A DNA stretch of 64,000 nt from Pseudomonas sp. LS.1a (GCF_022533585.1 NZ_CP092827.1:249001-313000), one strand, 5' to 3'. Shown: positions 12,325 through 23,475, counted from the first letter of the stretch. The notes: a model not told the origin generated them from the sequence alone. A program made the numbers and translations.

Positions 12325-12765
12325 ATGACCGAATCCCCCCAGCGCACTGCCTTCTCCCACTTCCACCCCATCCTCACCCGTCCCCAGGACAATGACCTGA
12401 ACGGCCACATTGCCGGTGCCACCGTGCACGGCTTCTTCGAAACCGCCATCCAGGCGTTCCTCGTCGAACAGGCCGAACTGGACCTGCGTGACGGCGAGCT
12501 GGCGGCTTTCGTGGTCAGTTCGGCGGCGGATTTCTATGCCTTACCGGGCTTTCCGGACGTGCTGGAAGTGGGGCTGGGGGTAGCGCGCCTGGCGGGCAGC
12601 ACGGTGGAATACCGCCTGGCGCTGTTCCGCCCAGGGGAGCCGGAGGCGTGTGCGGCAGGCACGGTGGTGCAGGTGTTCATCGAACGCACCAGCGGCCGGC
12701 CTGTGGCGTTGCCAGCGGCGTTGCAGGTGATCCTGTCTGGCATCCTGCTGGAACAGCAGGCATAA
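12325..12765 (+). CDS. 4-hydroxybenzoyl-CoA-type thioesterase
   Basis: A 146-residue hotdog thioesterase. The motif PQDNDLNGHIAGATVHGFFETA near residue 20 corresponds to the D-x-D-x-x-G-H segment carrying the catalytic Asp in the 4HBT/YbgC class, followed by FVVSSAADFYALPGFPDVLEVGLGV and a strand with VVQVFIER. Its substrate is unknown. The ribosome site is weak (AAGAG about 9-14 bases before the ATG). It ends in a strong bidirectional terminator shared with the converging glycine-zipper gene. Confidence 0.82.
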   Translation: MTESPQRTAFSHFHPILTRPQDNDLNGHIAGATVHGFFETAIQAFLVEQAELDLRDGELAAFVVSSAADFYALPGFPDVLEVGLGVARLAGSTVEYRLALFRPGEPEACAAGTVVQVFIERTSGRPVALPAALQVILSGILLEQQA

Positions 12766-12797
12766 AAAAGCCCCGCTGGCAGGGGCGGGGCTTTTGT
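12764..12797. terminator. bidirectional terminator
   Basis: AAAAAAGCCCCGC pairs with GCGGGGCTTTT around a GGCAGG loop, with a T-run on the plus side and an A-run that becomes T on the minus side. It serves both the thioesterase and the converging gene ending at 12821. Confidence 0.85.
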
Positions 12798-12820
12798 TGC
12801 CGGGGCAGGGCCCTCAGGCG

Positions 12821-13303
12821 TTAGTCGCGCCAGTGGCGCTTGTGCTTGCGGTGGCCGTAGTGGTGGCCACGGTCCCAGTGGCGACGGTCGTCGTCATAGC
12901 CACGACGGTAGCGGCGGCCATCGTGGTAATCGTCTCTGTCGGCCTCTTTACCCATGTAGTTACCCAGTGCGCCACCGGCGCCACCGCCGGCTGCCGCGCC
13001 AATGTAGCTACCGGTAGTGCCGCCCATGGAGCGGCCGACCACGTTGCCGCCTGCGGCGCCCAATGCGCCACCGATGGCTGCCTCACCACGCTGGTGCTTG
13101 TTGGCACCGACTGCACTGCCAGCTGCGCCGCCCAGGCCAGCGCCGATCGCGCCGCCTGTGCTACCACCAATGGACTGGCCTACGACAGAGCCCAGTACCC
13201 CACCCAATGCGCCGCCAATGCCGGCCTCGGTGGTGCCGCCTGCCATGGCAACGCCGCTGAGCAAGCTGAAAGACAACAACAGTATCGAGGAGTACTTCTT
13301 CAT
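12821..13303 (-). CDS. secreted glycine-zipper protein
   Basis: A 160-residue predicted exported protein. The signal peptide is MKKYSSILLLSFSLLSGVAMAGG. It is followed by about 100 residues of Gly/Ala-rich zipper repeats (GIGGALGGVLGSVVGQSIGG, IGAGLGGAAGSAVG, IGGALGAAGGNVVG) and then a charged His/Arg/Asp tail (DRDDYHDGRRYRRGYDDDRR...KHKRHWRD). Glycine zippers usually insert in or span a membrane, as in 17-kDa surface-antigen-like proteins. The ATG is supported by GAGG 10 bases upstream. There is no lipobox, so it is not a lipoprotein. Function unknown. Confidence 0.8.
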   Translation of the reverse strand: MKKYSSILLLSFSLLSGVAMAGGTTEAGIGGALGGVLGSVVGQSIGGSTGGAIGAGLGGAAGSAVGANKHQRGEAAIGGALGAAGGNVVGRSMGGTTGSYIGAAAGGGAGGALGNYMGKEADRDDYHDGRRYRRGYDDDRRHWDRGHHYGHRKHKRHWRD

Positions 13304-13385
13304 CAAGAGAGCCTCATAGGGATGACGAGGCGAATTTGAGCCTTGCAGGCGCGCCTGGCAACGGAAATCCGACGAGTAACACGAC

Positions 13386-13502
13386 TTGTACACAATTCTC
13401 TAACTTACTGTATTTACTATGAAACTTTATCGTTTTTTCGCTGTCTGAGCTCTTTATGACGAAGCCCTGAACCGCTATGGAACAGGGCTTTTTTGTTTTT
13501 TG
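13386..13502 (+). ncRNA. possible small RNA ending in a terminator
   Basis: GCCCTG (13464-13469) and CAGGGC (13483-13488) form a hairpin followed by TTTTTTG and more T, oriented on the plus strand. No plus-strand gene precedes it: the neighbour at 13303 starts leftward and the oxidoreductase ends leftward at 13621. A weak promoter-like pair, TTGTAC (13386) and TGTATT 17 bases later, would give a transcript of about 80 nt. The rest of the 317-base gap holds only the REP doublet. Confidence 0.3.
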
Positions 13503-13513
13503 CGGTAGGGCTT

Positions 13514-13610
13514 CCGGCCTCTTCGCGGGCACGCCCGCTCCCACAAGGTAAAGCACAGGAATCGAAACATGTGGAGTTCCTGTGGGAGCGGGCGTGCCCG
13601 CGAAGAGGCC
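13514..13610. repeat. REP doublet, GGGCACGCCC subtype
   Basis: Inverted copies of CTTCGCGGGCACGCCCGC and complement, between the candidate small RNA terminator and the 3' end of the oxidoreductase gene. Confidence 0.85.
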
Positions 13611-13620
13611 AACACGATTC

Positions 13621-15966
<2,346 letters not shown>

Positions 15967-15971
15967 GAGTG

Positions 15972-16802
15972 TTACGACTCCGCCGCTGGGCTGTAGACCC
16001 GCGGTGCGCTGTGCTTGGGCAGATGGATAAGGTTGAGGTTGTGCTTGCGCGCCCATTGCAGGGCAAGGCCGGTGGGCGCTGACAGGCTGACCAGGGTCTG
16101 GATACCGGCCCGCAACACTTTCTGGATCAGCTCCAGGCTGCAGCGGCTGGTGACGATGGCCAGGCCGCCCTGGCTGTCGATGCCTTGGCGCAGCAGGGCA
16201 CCGATCAGCTTGTCGAGGGCGTTGTGCCGGCCGATGTCTTCGCGGCCGAGCAGCAGTTCGCCATGGCGGTCCATGAACAGCGCCGCGTGCACCGCGCCAC
16301 AGTGCTGGCCGAGGGGCTGGAAGGCATCGATGCGCTCACGCAGGCCGACCAGCCATTGCGCCGGTGGCAACGGCGCGCCAGGCAGCTCGGCCAGCTCTGG
16401 CAGCGCCTGCTCCAGTGCCTCCACCCCGCACAGGCCGCAACCACTGGTGCCGGCCAGCTGGCGGCGCTGGTTTTTCAGGTTCCAGAATGCACGGCTGGAA
16501 ATCTCCAGGTCGGCATACATCGCCGAGCCGCTGCCGGAGAGCTTCAGGTCGTAGATTTCCGTGGTGCCTTCGACAATGCCGCTGCCGACACTGAAGCCGA
16601 CGGCGAAGTCTTCCAGGTCGGTTGGGCTGACCAGCATTACCGCCTGGTTGAGGCCGTTGTAGGCGATTGCCAGCGCCACTTCTTCGGCCAAGGGCGTACT
16701 GTCGCGTCTGGCATCGCTGAGCTGGACGTAGTCGTAGCTGTTGCTGGCGGCGGGCATGGACAAGGGCGATGAGGCCGCGCAGACCGGAGGTTTGCTGTTC
16801 AT
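15972..16802 (-). CDS. fdhD: FdhD sulfurtransferase for molybdoenzyme maturation
   Basis: A 276-residue FdhD protein. It hands sulfur to the molybdenum cofactor before insertion into a formate-dehydrogenase-type enzyme. The catalytic CxxC is in GTSGCGLCGVEALEQ (about residue 120), with EVALAIAYNG, DLEDFAVGFSVGSGIV and LLGREDIGRHNALDKLIG as further family blocks. The ATG at 16802 gives the usual length; a TTG 12 codons earlier is possible. Five bases separate it from the oxidoreductase it presumably serves, so the two form an operon. Confidence 0.93.
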   Translation of the reverse strand: MNSKPPVCAASSPLSMPAASNSYDYVQLSDARRDSTPLAEEVALAIAYNGLNQAVMLVSPTDLEDFAVGFSVGSGIVEGTTEIYDLKLSGSGSAMYADLEISSRAFWNLKNQRRQLAGTSGCGLCGVEALEQALPELAELPGAPLPPAQWLVGLRERIDAFQPLGQHCGAVHAALFMDRHGELLLGREDIGRHNALDKLIGALLRQGIDSQGGLAIVTSRCSLELIQKVLRAGIQTLVSLSAPTGLALQWARKHNLNLIHLPKHSAPRVYSPAAES

Positions 16803-16976
16803 CGAGGTGGGGCTATCGGCAGCTTTCGGATAGCACAAGCCTAGGCGTGCGGGCCGACGGCGTCTAATCGCTAGGGTCTATGCCTTGATAGACCGCGTCG
16901 ATGGGTCGCACGGGGCACGAGGGGAAAAGCTGGCCTAGACTGCTGTGTCCGAGGTTTCGTCAACAAGGAGAGCGCT

Positions 16977-17417
16977 ATGAGCTTGTTCAGTTTCGTCAAG
17001 GAAGCGGGCGAGAAGTTGATCGACCTGCTGACCCCCGGCAATGCCAATGCCGAAGAGCAGCTGAAGAAACACGTGGAAAGTGTCGGCCTGGGCAATCCGA
17101 ATATCACGGCCACTGTAGAGGGAGACAAGATCATCCTCAAGGGCGAGGTGGCCAGCCAGGAGGAGAAAGAGAAGATCATCCTGGCGGCGGGCAACATCGC
17201 TGGCGTGGCCAGTATCGATGACCAGATCACCGTGACCGGGCCGGTGGCCCAGGCGGCGCGGTTCGTGACGGTGGAGAAGGGCGATACGTTGAGTGCCATT
17301 TCGAAGAAGGTGTATGGCGACCCCAACAAGTACCAGAAGATCTTCGAAGCCAACAAACCGATGCTCAAGCACCCGGACAAGATCTATCCGGGGCAGGTGC
17401 TGCGTATTCCTGACTGA
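16977..17417 (+). CDS. kbp: BON-LysM protein, Kbp/YgaU-like
   Basis: A 146-residue cytoplasmic protein with a BON domain (about residues 25-88; NPNITATVEGDKIILKGEVASQEEKEKIILAAGNIAGVASIDDQI) and a C-terminal LysM domain (about 95-145; FVTVEKGDTLSAISKKVYGDPNKYQKIFEANKPML...YPGQVLRIP). This architecture and length match E. coli Kbp/YgaU, a potassium-binding protein. AAGGAGAGCGCT precedes the ATG. It stands alone between the divergent fdhD and a REP doublet. Confidence 0.9.
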   Translation: MSLFSFVKEAGEKLIDLLTPGNANAEEQLKKHVESVGLGNPNITATVEGDKIILKGEVASQEEKEKIILAAGNIAGVASIDDQITVTGPVAQAARFVTVEKGDTLSAISKKVYGDPNKYQKIFEANKPMLKHPDKIYPGQVLRIPD

Positions 17418-17428
17418 TCTCTGCAGCC

Positions 17429-17527
17429 TGTACCGGCCTCTTCGCGGGCACGCCCGCTCCCACAGGGATCGCACACAGTTCAGGTCTGTGGTGATCCTGT
17501 GGGAGCGGGTTTACCCGCGAAAGGGCC
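17429..17527. repeat. REP doublet with mixed arms
   Basis: The left arm is CTTCGCGGGCACGCCCGC and the right arm GCGGGTTTACCCGCGAAAG, so the two halves come from two REP subtypes. It lies between the converging kbp and yrfG genes. Confidence 0.8.
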
Positions 17528-17528
17528 T

Positions 17529-18191
17529 TCACAGGCCTGCCAACAATTCCCGGTAATCCTCGACCGCCGCAAACTCTTCGGTATCCCGCGGCCCTGCCTG
17601 GCTATCCGGCTGGCGCACCGCCAGCAGATGCCCCACGCCAAACCGTCTCGCACTGCGCAGGATCGCCAGGGTGTCATCGATGAACAGGCTGCGCTCCGGT
17701 TCAAAGCCAATGTCTGCCTGCAAGGCATCCCAGAACTGCGGGCTTTCCTTCGGGTAGCCATAGTCATGCGAACTGATCAGTCGCTCGAAATACGGCGCCA
17801 GCTCAACTCGCTCCAGCTTCAGCGACAGCGAATCCCGGTGCGCATTGGTGATCATCACCACGCGCTTGCCCGCGTCGCGGATCGCTGCCAGGAAGGTGTC
17901 GGCATCCGGGCGCAGGGCGATCAGGTCGGCGATTTCCTGTTTCAGCTCGCGGATCGGCAGCCGCAGCTCGCGGCTCCAGAAGTCCAGGCAATACCAGTTC
18001 AGCGTGCCGGCATTGCGTTCGAACAGCGGCTGCAGCTCCATTTCCGCCATGGCCCGGCTTACCCCGTGCAGCTCGGCATAGCGCTGGGGCAAGTGGTCCA
18101 GCCAGAAGCGGTTGTCGTAATGCAGGTCGAGCAGGGTGCCGTCCATGTCCAGCAGGACGGTATCGATGGCGGACCAGGGAAGAACAGGCAT
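17529..18191 (-). CDS. yrfG: GMP/IMP nucleotidase YrfG (HAD family)
   Basis: A 220-residue HAD hydrolase. Motif I is VLLDMDGTLLDLHYDN, motif II MITNAHRDSL, motif III PKESPQFW and motif IV FIDDTLAILRSA, in the order and spacing of YrfG nucleotidases, which remove phosphate from purine mononucleotides. The ATG at 18191 is the family start; the longer open frame would cross nudE. It is divergent from nudE, a common pseudomonad and enterobacterial neighbour pair. Confidence 0.9.
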   Translation of the reverse strand: MPVLPWSAIDTVLLDMDGTLLDLHYDNRFWLDHLPQRYAELHGVSRAMAEMELQPLFERNAGTLNWYCLDFWSRELRLPIRELKQEIADLIALRPDADTFLAAIRDAGKRVVMITNAHRDSLSLKLERVELAPYFERLISSHDYGYPKESPQFWDALQADIGFEPERSLFIDDTLAILRSARRFGVGHLLAVRQPDSQAGPRDTEEFAAVEDYRELLAGL

Positions 18192-18255
18192 GGGAAATTC
18201 TCGATCAGTCGGCAAGCCACGGTATAGTAACCCGTTCACGCCAAGGAGCCGCCCC

Positions 18256-18822
18256 ATGCGCCAGAAACCCACCGTCCTCAGCCGCGAAATCGTCGCCAGC
18301 AGCCGCCTGTTTCGCGTCGAAGCCGTGCAATTGCGCTTCAGCAATGGCAACGAGCGCACCTACGAGCGCCTGGTGGGCCGGGGTAATGGCTACGGCGCGG
18401 TGATGATCGTGGCCATGCTCGATGCCGAGCATGCGGTGTTGGTGGAGGAATACTGCGGCGGCACCGACGAATATGAGTTGTCGTTGCCCAAGGGCCTGAT
18501 CGAGCCGGGCGAGGACGTGCTGGCGGCAGCCGACCGGGAGCTCAAGGAAGAAGCCGGTTTTGGCGCGCGCCAGCTGGAGCACCTGACCGAGCTGTCGCTG
18601 TCGCCGGGCTACATGAGCCAGAAGATCCAGGTGGTGCTGGCCAGCGACCTGTACGAGGAGCGCCTGGAAGGCGACGAGCCGGAGCCGATGCGGGTCGACA
18701 AGGTCAACCTGCGCGAACTCTCGGCCCTGGCCATGCACCCGCAGTTCACCGAGGGGCGTGCCCTGGCGGCGTTGTACCTGGCGCGTGACCTGCTGATTCA
18801 GCGGGGGCTGCTGGAAGCATGA
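18256..18822 (+). CDS. nudE: NudE ADP-compound hydrolase
   Basis: A 188-residue Nudix hydrolase acting on ADP-ribose, NADH, Ap3A and similar compounds. The Nudix box GLIEPGEDVLAAADRELKEEAGF (about residues 78-100) has all catalytic acidic residues, with YGAVMIVAMLDAEHAVLVEEYCGGTDEYELSLPK before it. AAGGAG is placed 8 bases before the ATG at 18256. Its stop overlaps the cysQ start (ATGA), so the two are coupled. Confidence 0.94.
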   Translation: MRQKPTVLSREIVASSRLFRVEAVQLRFSNGNERTYERLVGRGNGYGAVMIVAMLDAEHAVLVEEYCGGTDEYELSLPKGLIEPGEDVLAAADRELKEEAGFGARQLEHLTELSLSPGYMSQKIQVVLASDLYEERLEGDEPEPMRVDKVNLRELSALAMHPQFTEGRALAALYLARDLLIQRGLLEA

Positions 18823-19637
18823 ACGACCTGCAATTGATGCACGAAGTGGTCAAGCTGGCCCGGTTGGCGGGCGAGGCGATCCTGCCGTTCTGGCGCGCCG
18901 ATGTGGCCGTGACCAACAAGGCCGACGATTCGCCGGTCACCGCCGCCGACCTGGCGGCGCACCGGGTGATTGCCGATGGCCTGCTGGCGCTGGCACCGCA
19001 GATCCCGGTGTTGTCCGAAGAGGACTGCAACATTCCGCTGGCCGAGCGCCAGGGCTGGAGCCGCTGGTGGCTGGTCGATCCACTGGACGGCACCAAGGAA
19101 TTCATTGCCGGCAGTGAGGAGTTCACGGTCAACATCGCCCTGGTCGAAAATGGCGAGGTGGTGTTTGGCGTAGTATCCATGCCGACCAACGGGCGCTGCT
19201 ACTTTGGTGGTCGCGGTTTGGGGGCCTGGCGTGCGGAGGCCGGTGAAGCAGCCCAACCGATCCAGGTACGTAACGCGCCGCCTACGGGGGGGCGCTTTAC
19301 CGTGGTTGCCAGCCGTCGGCATTCCAGCCCGGAACAGGAAGCACTGTTGGCGGGGCTGGGGACGGCGGTGGGGGAGCTGGAACTGGCCAATATCGGCAGT
19401 TCGTTGAAGTTCTGCCTGTTGGCCGAGGGTAGCGCCGATTGCTATCCGCGCCTGGCCCCGACCTCGCAGTGGGACACTGCGGCGGCGCAGGGGGTGGTGG
19501 AAGGAGCAGGTGGCGAAGTGATCGGGCTGGATGGCTTGCCGTTCCGGTACCCTGCGCGGGAGTCGTTGCTCAACCCGCATTTCCTGGCGTTGCCGGCCAA
19601 TGCTGCCTGGCGTCAAGCCTTCCTGAACCTGATCTGA
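18819..19637 (+). CDS. cysQ: 3'(2'),5'-bisphosphate nucleotidase
   Basis: A 272-residue inositol-monophosphatase-like enzyme removing the 3' phosphate from 3'-phosphoadenosine 5'-phosphate, the by-product of sulfate assimilation. Metal-binding blocks are visible: VLSEEDC, WLVDPLDGTKEFIAG (about residues 85-100) and SQWDTAAAQGVVEGAGG near the C-terminus. It begins inside the last codon of nudE and is followed by a compound REP element. Confidence 0.94.
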   Translation: MNDLQLMHEVVKLARLAGEAILPFWRADVAVTNKADDSPVTAADLAAHRVIADGLLALAPQIPVLSEEDCNIPLAERQGWSRWWLVDPLDGTKEFIAGSEEFTVNIALVENGEVVFGVVSMPTNGRCYFGGRGLGAWRAEAGEAAQPIQVRNAPPTGGRFTVVASRRHSSPEQEALLAGLGTAVGELELANIGSSLKFCLLAEGSADCYPRLAPTSQWDTAAAQGVVEGAGGEVIGLDGLPFRYPARESLLNPHFLALPANAAWRQAFLNLI

Positions 19638-19676
19638 CGATTCCACAGGTGCAGCAATTCTTCGTAGCTACGCGGA

Positions 19677-19790
19677 ACCTGTGGGAGCGGGCGCGTCGAG
19701 GCGTCGAACCGCCGCGAACACCGGCGGAGCCGGTGCCATACACCGCGGTGTCTGCTTCGCGGGCGCGCCCGCTCCCACAGGGATCACGAC
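19677..19790. repeat. compound REP element
   Basis: Outer arms CCTGTGGGAGCGGGCGCG and CGCGCCCGCTCCCACAGG enclose a longer middle part with an ACACCGGCGGAGCCGGTG palindrome and CACCGCGGTG. The same kind of middle part (ACACGGGCGAAGCCCGTG) is found in the two units near 36445 and 36653. It lies between the converging cysQ and thioesterase genes. Confidence 0.75.
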
Positions 19791-19802
19791 AGCCTTCCAG
19801 TT

Positions 19803-20258
19803 TCAGCGGTGCAGGACGTACTGGCCGCTGAATTTCACCGCAGGCTCGTCGCTTCCGGCATTGCTAACAGTGGTCTCCAGCGTCAACCGTGCCCGCCCGC
19901 GGCGCTGGTACAGGGTCAAGAATCGCTCCCAGGTCTTCTCATCCGGGGCCGCACAACGCGCCACCGCCGCTCCGGTAACCGGCAGCGGGTAGCTGATCTG
20001 CCCTTCCTGGATGACGATATGCCCGTCATCGACACCCGATTCGCGCAGGCGCAGGTGCAGCCAGCCCCACCCCACCAGCACCGCGGCGCAGTACAGGCTA
20101 CCGCCGAACATGGTGCTCTTGTGGTTGACGTTGGCCGCCAGCGGCAATTGCAGGCGCAGGGTGTGCTGCTGCCAATCGAGCACTTCCAGGCCCATTTCGC
20201 GGGTCAGGGGGATGTCGCCGTGCAGGATGGACTGCAGGTACTGGCTATCGCTGTTCAT
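19803..20258 (-). CDS. YiiD-C/DUF4442-type thioesterase
   Basis: A 151-residue putative hotdog thioesterase. The segment LRLQLPLAANVNHKSTMFGGSLYCAAVLVGWGWLHLRL matches the YiiD C-terminal domain, with the N-x-K-x-T-x-F-G-G-S motif. Its start codon overlaps the dctD stop (ATGA), so it is translated with dctBD. Substrate unknown. The physical link to a C4-dicarboxylate sensing system may be incidental. Confidence 0.8.
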   Translation of the reverse strand: MNSDSQYLQSILHGDIPLTREMGLEVLDWQQHTLRLQLPLAANVNHKSTMFGGSLYCAAVLVGWGWLHLRLRESGVDDGHIVIQEGQISYPLPVTGAAVARCAAPDEKTWERFLTLYQRRGRARLTLETTVSNAGSDEPAVKFSGQYVLHR

Positions 20259-21664
20259 TGACGGTTGTCCTCTTGATCGTCATGCCCGCCGCTACCACCG
20301 TCGAAGCTCAAGCCGTGCTTGCGCAGCTTGTCGTGCAGGGTCTTGCGGGGGATACCCAGGGCCTCGGCCAGGCTGCGCATGGAGCTGTGTGGCTGGGCCA
20401 GTTCGGCAGCGATCAGCGAGCGTTCGAACTGCTCGACCTGTTCGCTGAGGTTGCCGCTCGGCATCGGTGCCGAAGGCATTGCCGCAGCTGGTGCCTGGCC
20501 GTCCAGGGCCAGTTCCAGGCCCAGGGCGAAACGCTCGGCGGCGTTCTGCAACTCGCGCACGTTGCCGGGCCAGTCGTGGCGCAGCAGCAGGGCGCGCTGG
20601 GGCGGCTGCAGGGTGTGCGGCGGCAGGCCGTGGCGCTGGCTGGCGGCGTCGGCGAAGTGCTGGAACAGCACCAGGATGTCATCGCCGCGTTCGCGCAGCG
20701 GTGGTATACGCAGCGGCGCCACGTTCAGGCGGTAATACAGGTCGGCGCGGAAGCGCCCCTGGTCGGCAGACTGGCGCAGGTCCTCCTTGGTCGCTGCGAT
20801 GATGCGGATGTCCAACGGGATCAGCTGGTTGCCGCCCAGGCGCTCGACCACCCGTTCCTGCAGCATGCGCAGCAGTTTCACCTGCACATCCAGGCTCATG
20901 CTCTCGATTTCGTCGAGGAACAGCGTGCCGCCGTTGGCGAACTCGAACTTGCCGATGCGGCGTTTCTGCGCGCCGGTGAACGCACCGGGCTCATGCCCGA
21001 ACAGCTCGCTTTCGACCACCGACTCGGCCAGTGCGCCAGCGTTGATCGCCACGAACGGCCCGTCGCGGCGGCTGGACAGGTCGTGCAGGGCGCGGGCCAC
21101 CACTTCTTTGCCGGCACCGGTCTCACCCAGGATCAGCACATCGGCGCGGGTGCCGGCCAGGGCGCCGATCTGCTCGCGCAGGCGCTGCATGGCCGGCGAC
21201 TGGCCCACCAGGCGGGTGGCCAGTTGCTGGCGGTCGCTAAGGGCCAGGCGCAAGCTGCGGTTGTCCAGCACCAGGCGGCGCAGCGCCAGGGCACGGCGCA
21301 CACTGTCGAGCAGGGCGTCGCTGGCAAAGGGTTTTTCCAGGAAGTCATAGGCGCCGGCGCGCATCGCCTGCACCGCCAGCGGCACATCACCGTGGCCAGT
21401 GATCAGCAACACCGGCAGCTCGTTGTCACGACCGTGCAGTTGTTCCAGCAGCTGCAGGCCATCGATGCCCGGCATGCGGATGTCGCTGACCACCACGCCG
21501 GGCCAGTCGGCCTCGATGCGGTCTGCCAGGCCCTGGGCATCAGCCAGGGCGACCACCTTGAGCCCGGCCAGGTCCAGGGTCTGGCTCAGGGCCTGGCGCA
21601 GGTGGGGGTCGTCGTCGACCAGGATGACCTGGGCTCGGCTGTCGATCAGTGTCTCGGTGGTCAT
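20255..21664 (-). CDS. dctD: DctD sigma-54-dependent response regulator
   Basis: A 469-residue NtrC-family activator. The receiver has D61 in VVSDIRMPGIDGL and K in EKPFASDALL. The AAA+ domain has Walker A LGETGAGKEVVARALH, the sigma-54 contact loop GHEPGAFTGAQKRRIGKFE and FLDEIESM. The C-terminal Fis helix-turn-helix is MRSLAEALGIPRKTLHDKLRKHGLS. It activates C4-dicarboxylate uptake genes from sigma-54 promoters when phosphorylated by DctB. It overlaps dctB by 4 bases. The transporter gene itself is not in the window. Confidence 0.93.
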   Translation of the reverse strand: MTTETLIDSRAQVILVDDDPHLRQALSQTLDLAGLKVVALADAQGLADRIEADWPGVVVSDIRMPGIDGLQLLEQLHGRDNELPVLLITGHGDVPLAVQAMRAGAYDFLEKPFASDALLDSVRRALALRRLVLDNRSLRLALSDRQQLATRLVGQSPAMQRLREQIGALAGTRADVLILGETGAGKEVVARALHDLSSRRDGPFVAINAGALAESVVESELFGHEPGAFTGAQKRRIGKFEFANGGTLFLDEIESMSLDVQVKLLRMLQERVVERLGGNQLIPLDIRIIAATKEDLRQSADQGRFRADLYYRLNVAPLRIPPLRERGDDILVLFQHFADAASQRHGLPPHTLQPPQRALLLRHDWPGNVRELQNAAERFALGLELALDGQAPAAAMPSAPMPSGNLSEQVEQFERSLIAAELAQPHSSMRSLAEALGIPRKTLHDKLRKHGLSFDGGSGGHDDQEDNRQ

Positions 21665-23475
21665 GCCGAGGGGTCCTCCGAATTGGGCAAAGTAGCGCCA
21701 GGCGCGGCCACACGCAGCTGCAGGGTCAGCAGTGCGCCACCTTCCGGGTGGTTGGCCAGCAGCAGTTCACCGCCCAGGGCGCGCATCAGGCTTTCGCAGA
21801 TGGCCAGGCCCAGGCCCAGGCCCTGGGTGCGGGTCTTGGTGGTGAAGAACGGCTCCTTGGCGTGCTCCAGGGCCTGGCGGCTGAAGCCGGGGCCGTTGTC
21901 GCGAATGTACAGGTAGACGCAGTCATCGCGCTGCTCGGCACTTAGCCACAGGCGGCGCGGGTTGGCCTTTTCGGTCAGGGCGTCGAGGGCATTGGCCAGC
22001 AGGTTGCCGAGCACCTGGCGCAGACGGGTCTCGCCGGCCTGTACCCACAAGGTGGCTTCCGGCAGGTCGCGGATCAGCTCGACGGCCATTGCCCGGCGGC
22101 GCTTGGCCAGCAGCGCCAGGGCGTCGTCCAGGGCCGGCTGCAGGGCCACGCTCTCCGGGGCGTGGCGGTCACGGCGGGCGAAGGCGCGCAGGTGGGCGAT
22201 GATCGAGGCCATGCGCCCGGTCAGCTCGCCGATCAGCTTGAGGTTGCCGCGGGCGTCTTCGATACGCTGGTGGTCAAGCAGGATCTCGGCGTTTTCCGCA
22301 TAGCTGCGGATGGCGGCCAGCGGCTGGTTGAGCTCGTGGCTGATGCTGGCCGACATGGTGCCAAGCACTGATAGCTTGCCGGCCTGCACCAGCTCATCCT
22401 GGGCGCGTACGGCCTCCTGTTGGGCGTTCTCGCGCTCCAGCACGGCGCTCTTGAGCCGGGTGTTGAGGCCTTCGAGGTCGGCGGTGCGCTCGGCCACGCG
22501 TTTTTCCAGTTCCTGGCGGCCACGGGCCTCGAAGTCGATGCGGTCGATATAGTGACGGCGCCGCTGCATCACCAGGCCGGCCAGCAGCATCAGCACCAGC
22601 AGGGTGGCAGCGCCGATGGCCATCACGGTTTGCACCGAACGGTCGACCAGCGTGCGCGGGGCGAGGATGCTGACCTGCCAGCCGGTTTCCTTGATGTCGC
22701 GGGTCTGGCTGATCCAGGCGTCCGGGCTGAGCACCAGCGGTTGCGGGGCCTGGGTCGGGTAGGGCTGGATGGCGATGATGGCCTGGCGCTCGGCATCGGT
22801 CAGAGCGCGGGTCGCGCGGAAGCGCCAGTCGGGCCGCGAGGTCAGGATGACCACGCCATTGTGGTCGGTCAGCAACAGCTGCTCGGGGGTGCGGCCCCAC
22901 AGGGTTTCGGTGTGGTCGAGGTCGACCTTGACCACCAGTACGCCAACGATGCGTTCACGGTCATGCACGGCGGCGGCAAAGAAGTAGCCGCGCTTGGCCG
23001 ATGTGGTGCCCTGGCCGAAGAAGCGCCCCAGGCGGCCGGCCATGGCTTCGTTGAAGTAAGGGCGGAAAGCGAAGTTGCGGCCGACGAAGCTGTCGCGTTT
23101 GTCCCAGTTGGAGGCGGCCAGGGTGTTGCCGTTGACGTCCATCAGGTACATCACCTCGGCGCCGGTCTGCTGGACGATGTCCTTGAGCAGGCGGTTGGCG
23201 TTGGTCACCGCTTCCAGGCGCAACGGGTCGGCCAGTACCCCGCGCAGCGCCGGCAGGTCGCCGAGTATCTGCGGCAAGGTTTCGTAGCGGTGCAGGGTAC
23301 CGAGCAGGTTGGCGACGTACAGGTCGAGGGTCTGGCGGTTCTGCGAGGCCAGTTCTTCCTGGTAGTAACGTTCGGCCAGGTGATGCAGGGGCCACAGTAA
23401 TGGGGCCAGGCACAGGGCCAACAGGGCCAGGCTGCGCCAGCGGGGACGGCGTGGGGGCGTGGGTTTTGCAATCAT
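21661..23475 (-). CDS. dctB: DctB C4-dicarboxylate sensor kinase
   Basis: A 604-residue membrane kinase. A first membrane segment (RSLALLALCLAPLLWPLHHLAERYY) is followed by a periplasmic double-Cache-type region, a second segment (TVMAIGAATLLVLMLLAGLVMQ, about residue 290), a coiled coil, HisKA (LGTMSASISHELNQPLAAIRSYAENAEILL) and HATPase (LGNLLANALDAL, DNGPGFS, TQGLGLGLAI). The ATG at 23475 is chosen; a GTG lies one codon earlier. It probably senses succinate, malate and fumarate in the periplasm. It is coupled to dctD. Confidence 0.92.
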   Translation of the reverse strand: MIAKPTPPRRPRWRSLALLALCLAPLLWPLHHLAERYYQEELASQNRQTLDLYVANLLGTLHRYETLPQILGDLPALRGVLADPLRLEAVTNANRLLKDIVQQTGAEVMYLMDVNGNTLAASNWDKRDSFVGRNFAFRPYFNEAMAGRLGRFFGQGTTSAKRGYFFAAAVHDRERIVGVLVVKVDLDHTETLWGRTPEQLLLTDHNGVVILTSRPDWRFRATRALTDAERQAIIAIQPYPTQAPQPLVLSPDAWISQTRDIKETGWQVSILAPRTLVDRSVQTVMAIGAATLLVLMLLAGLVMQRRRHYIDRIDFEARGRQELEKRVAERTADLEGLNTRLKSAVLERENAQQEAVRAQDELVQAGKLSVLGTMSASISHELNQPLAAIRSYAENAEILLDHQRIEDARGNLKLIGELTGRMASIIAHLRAFARRDRHAPESVALQPALDDALALLAKRRRAMAVELIRDLPEATLWVQAGETRLRQVLGNLLANALDALTEKANPRRLWLSAEQRDDCVYLYIRDNGPGFSRQALEHAKEPFFTTKTRTQGLGLGLAICESLMRALGGELLLANHPEGGALLTLQLRVAAPGATLPNSEDPSA

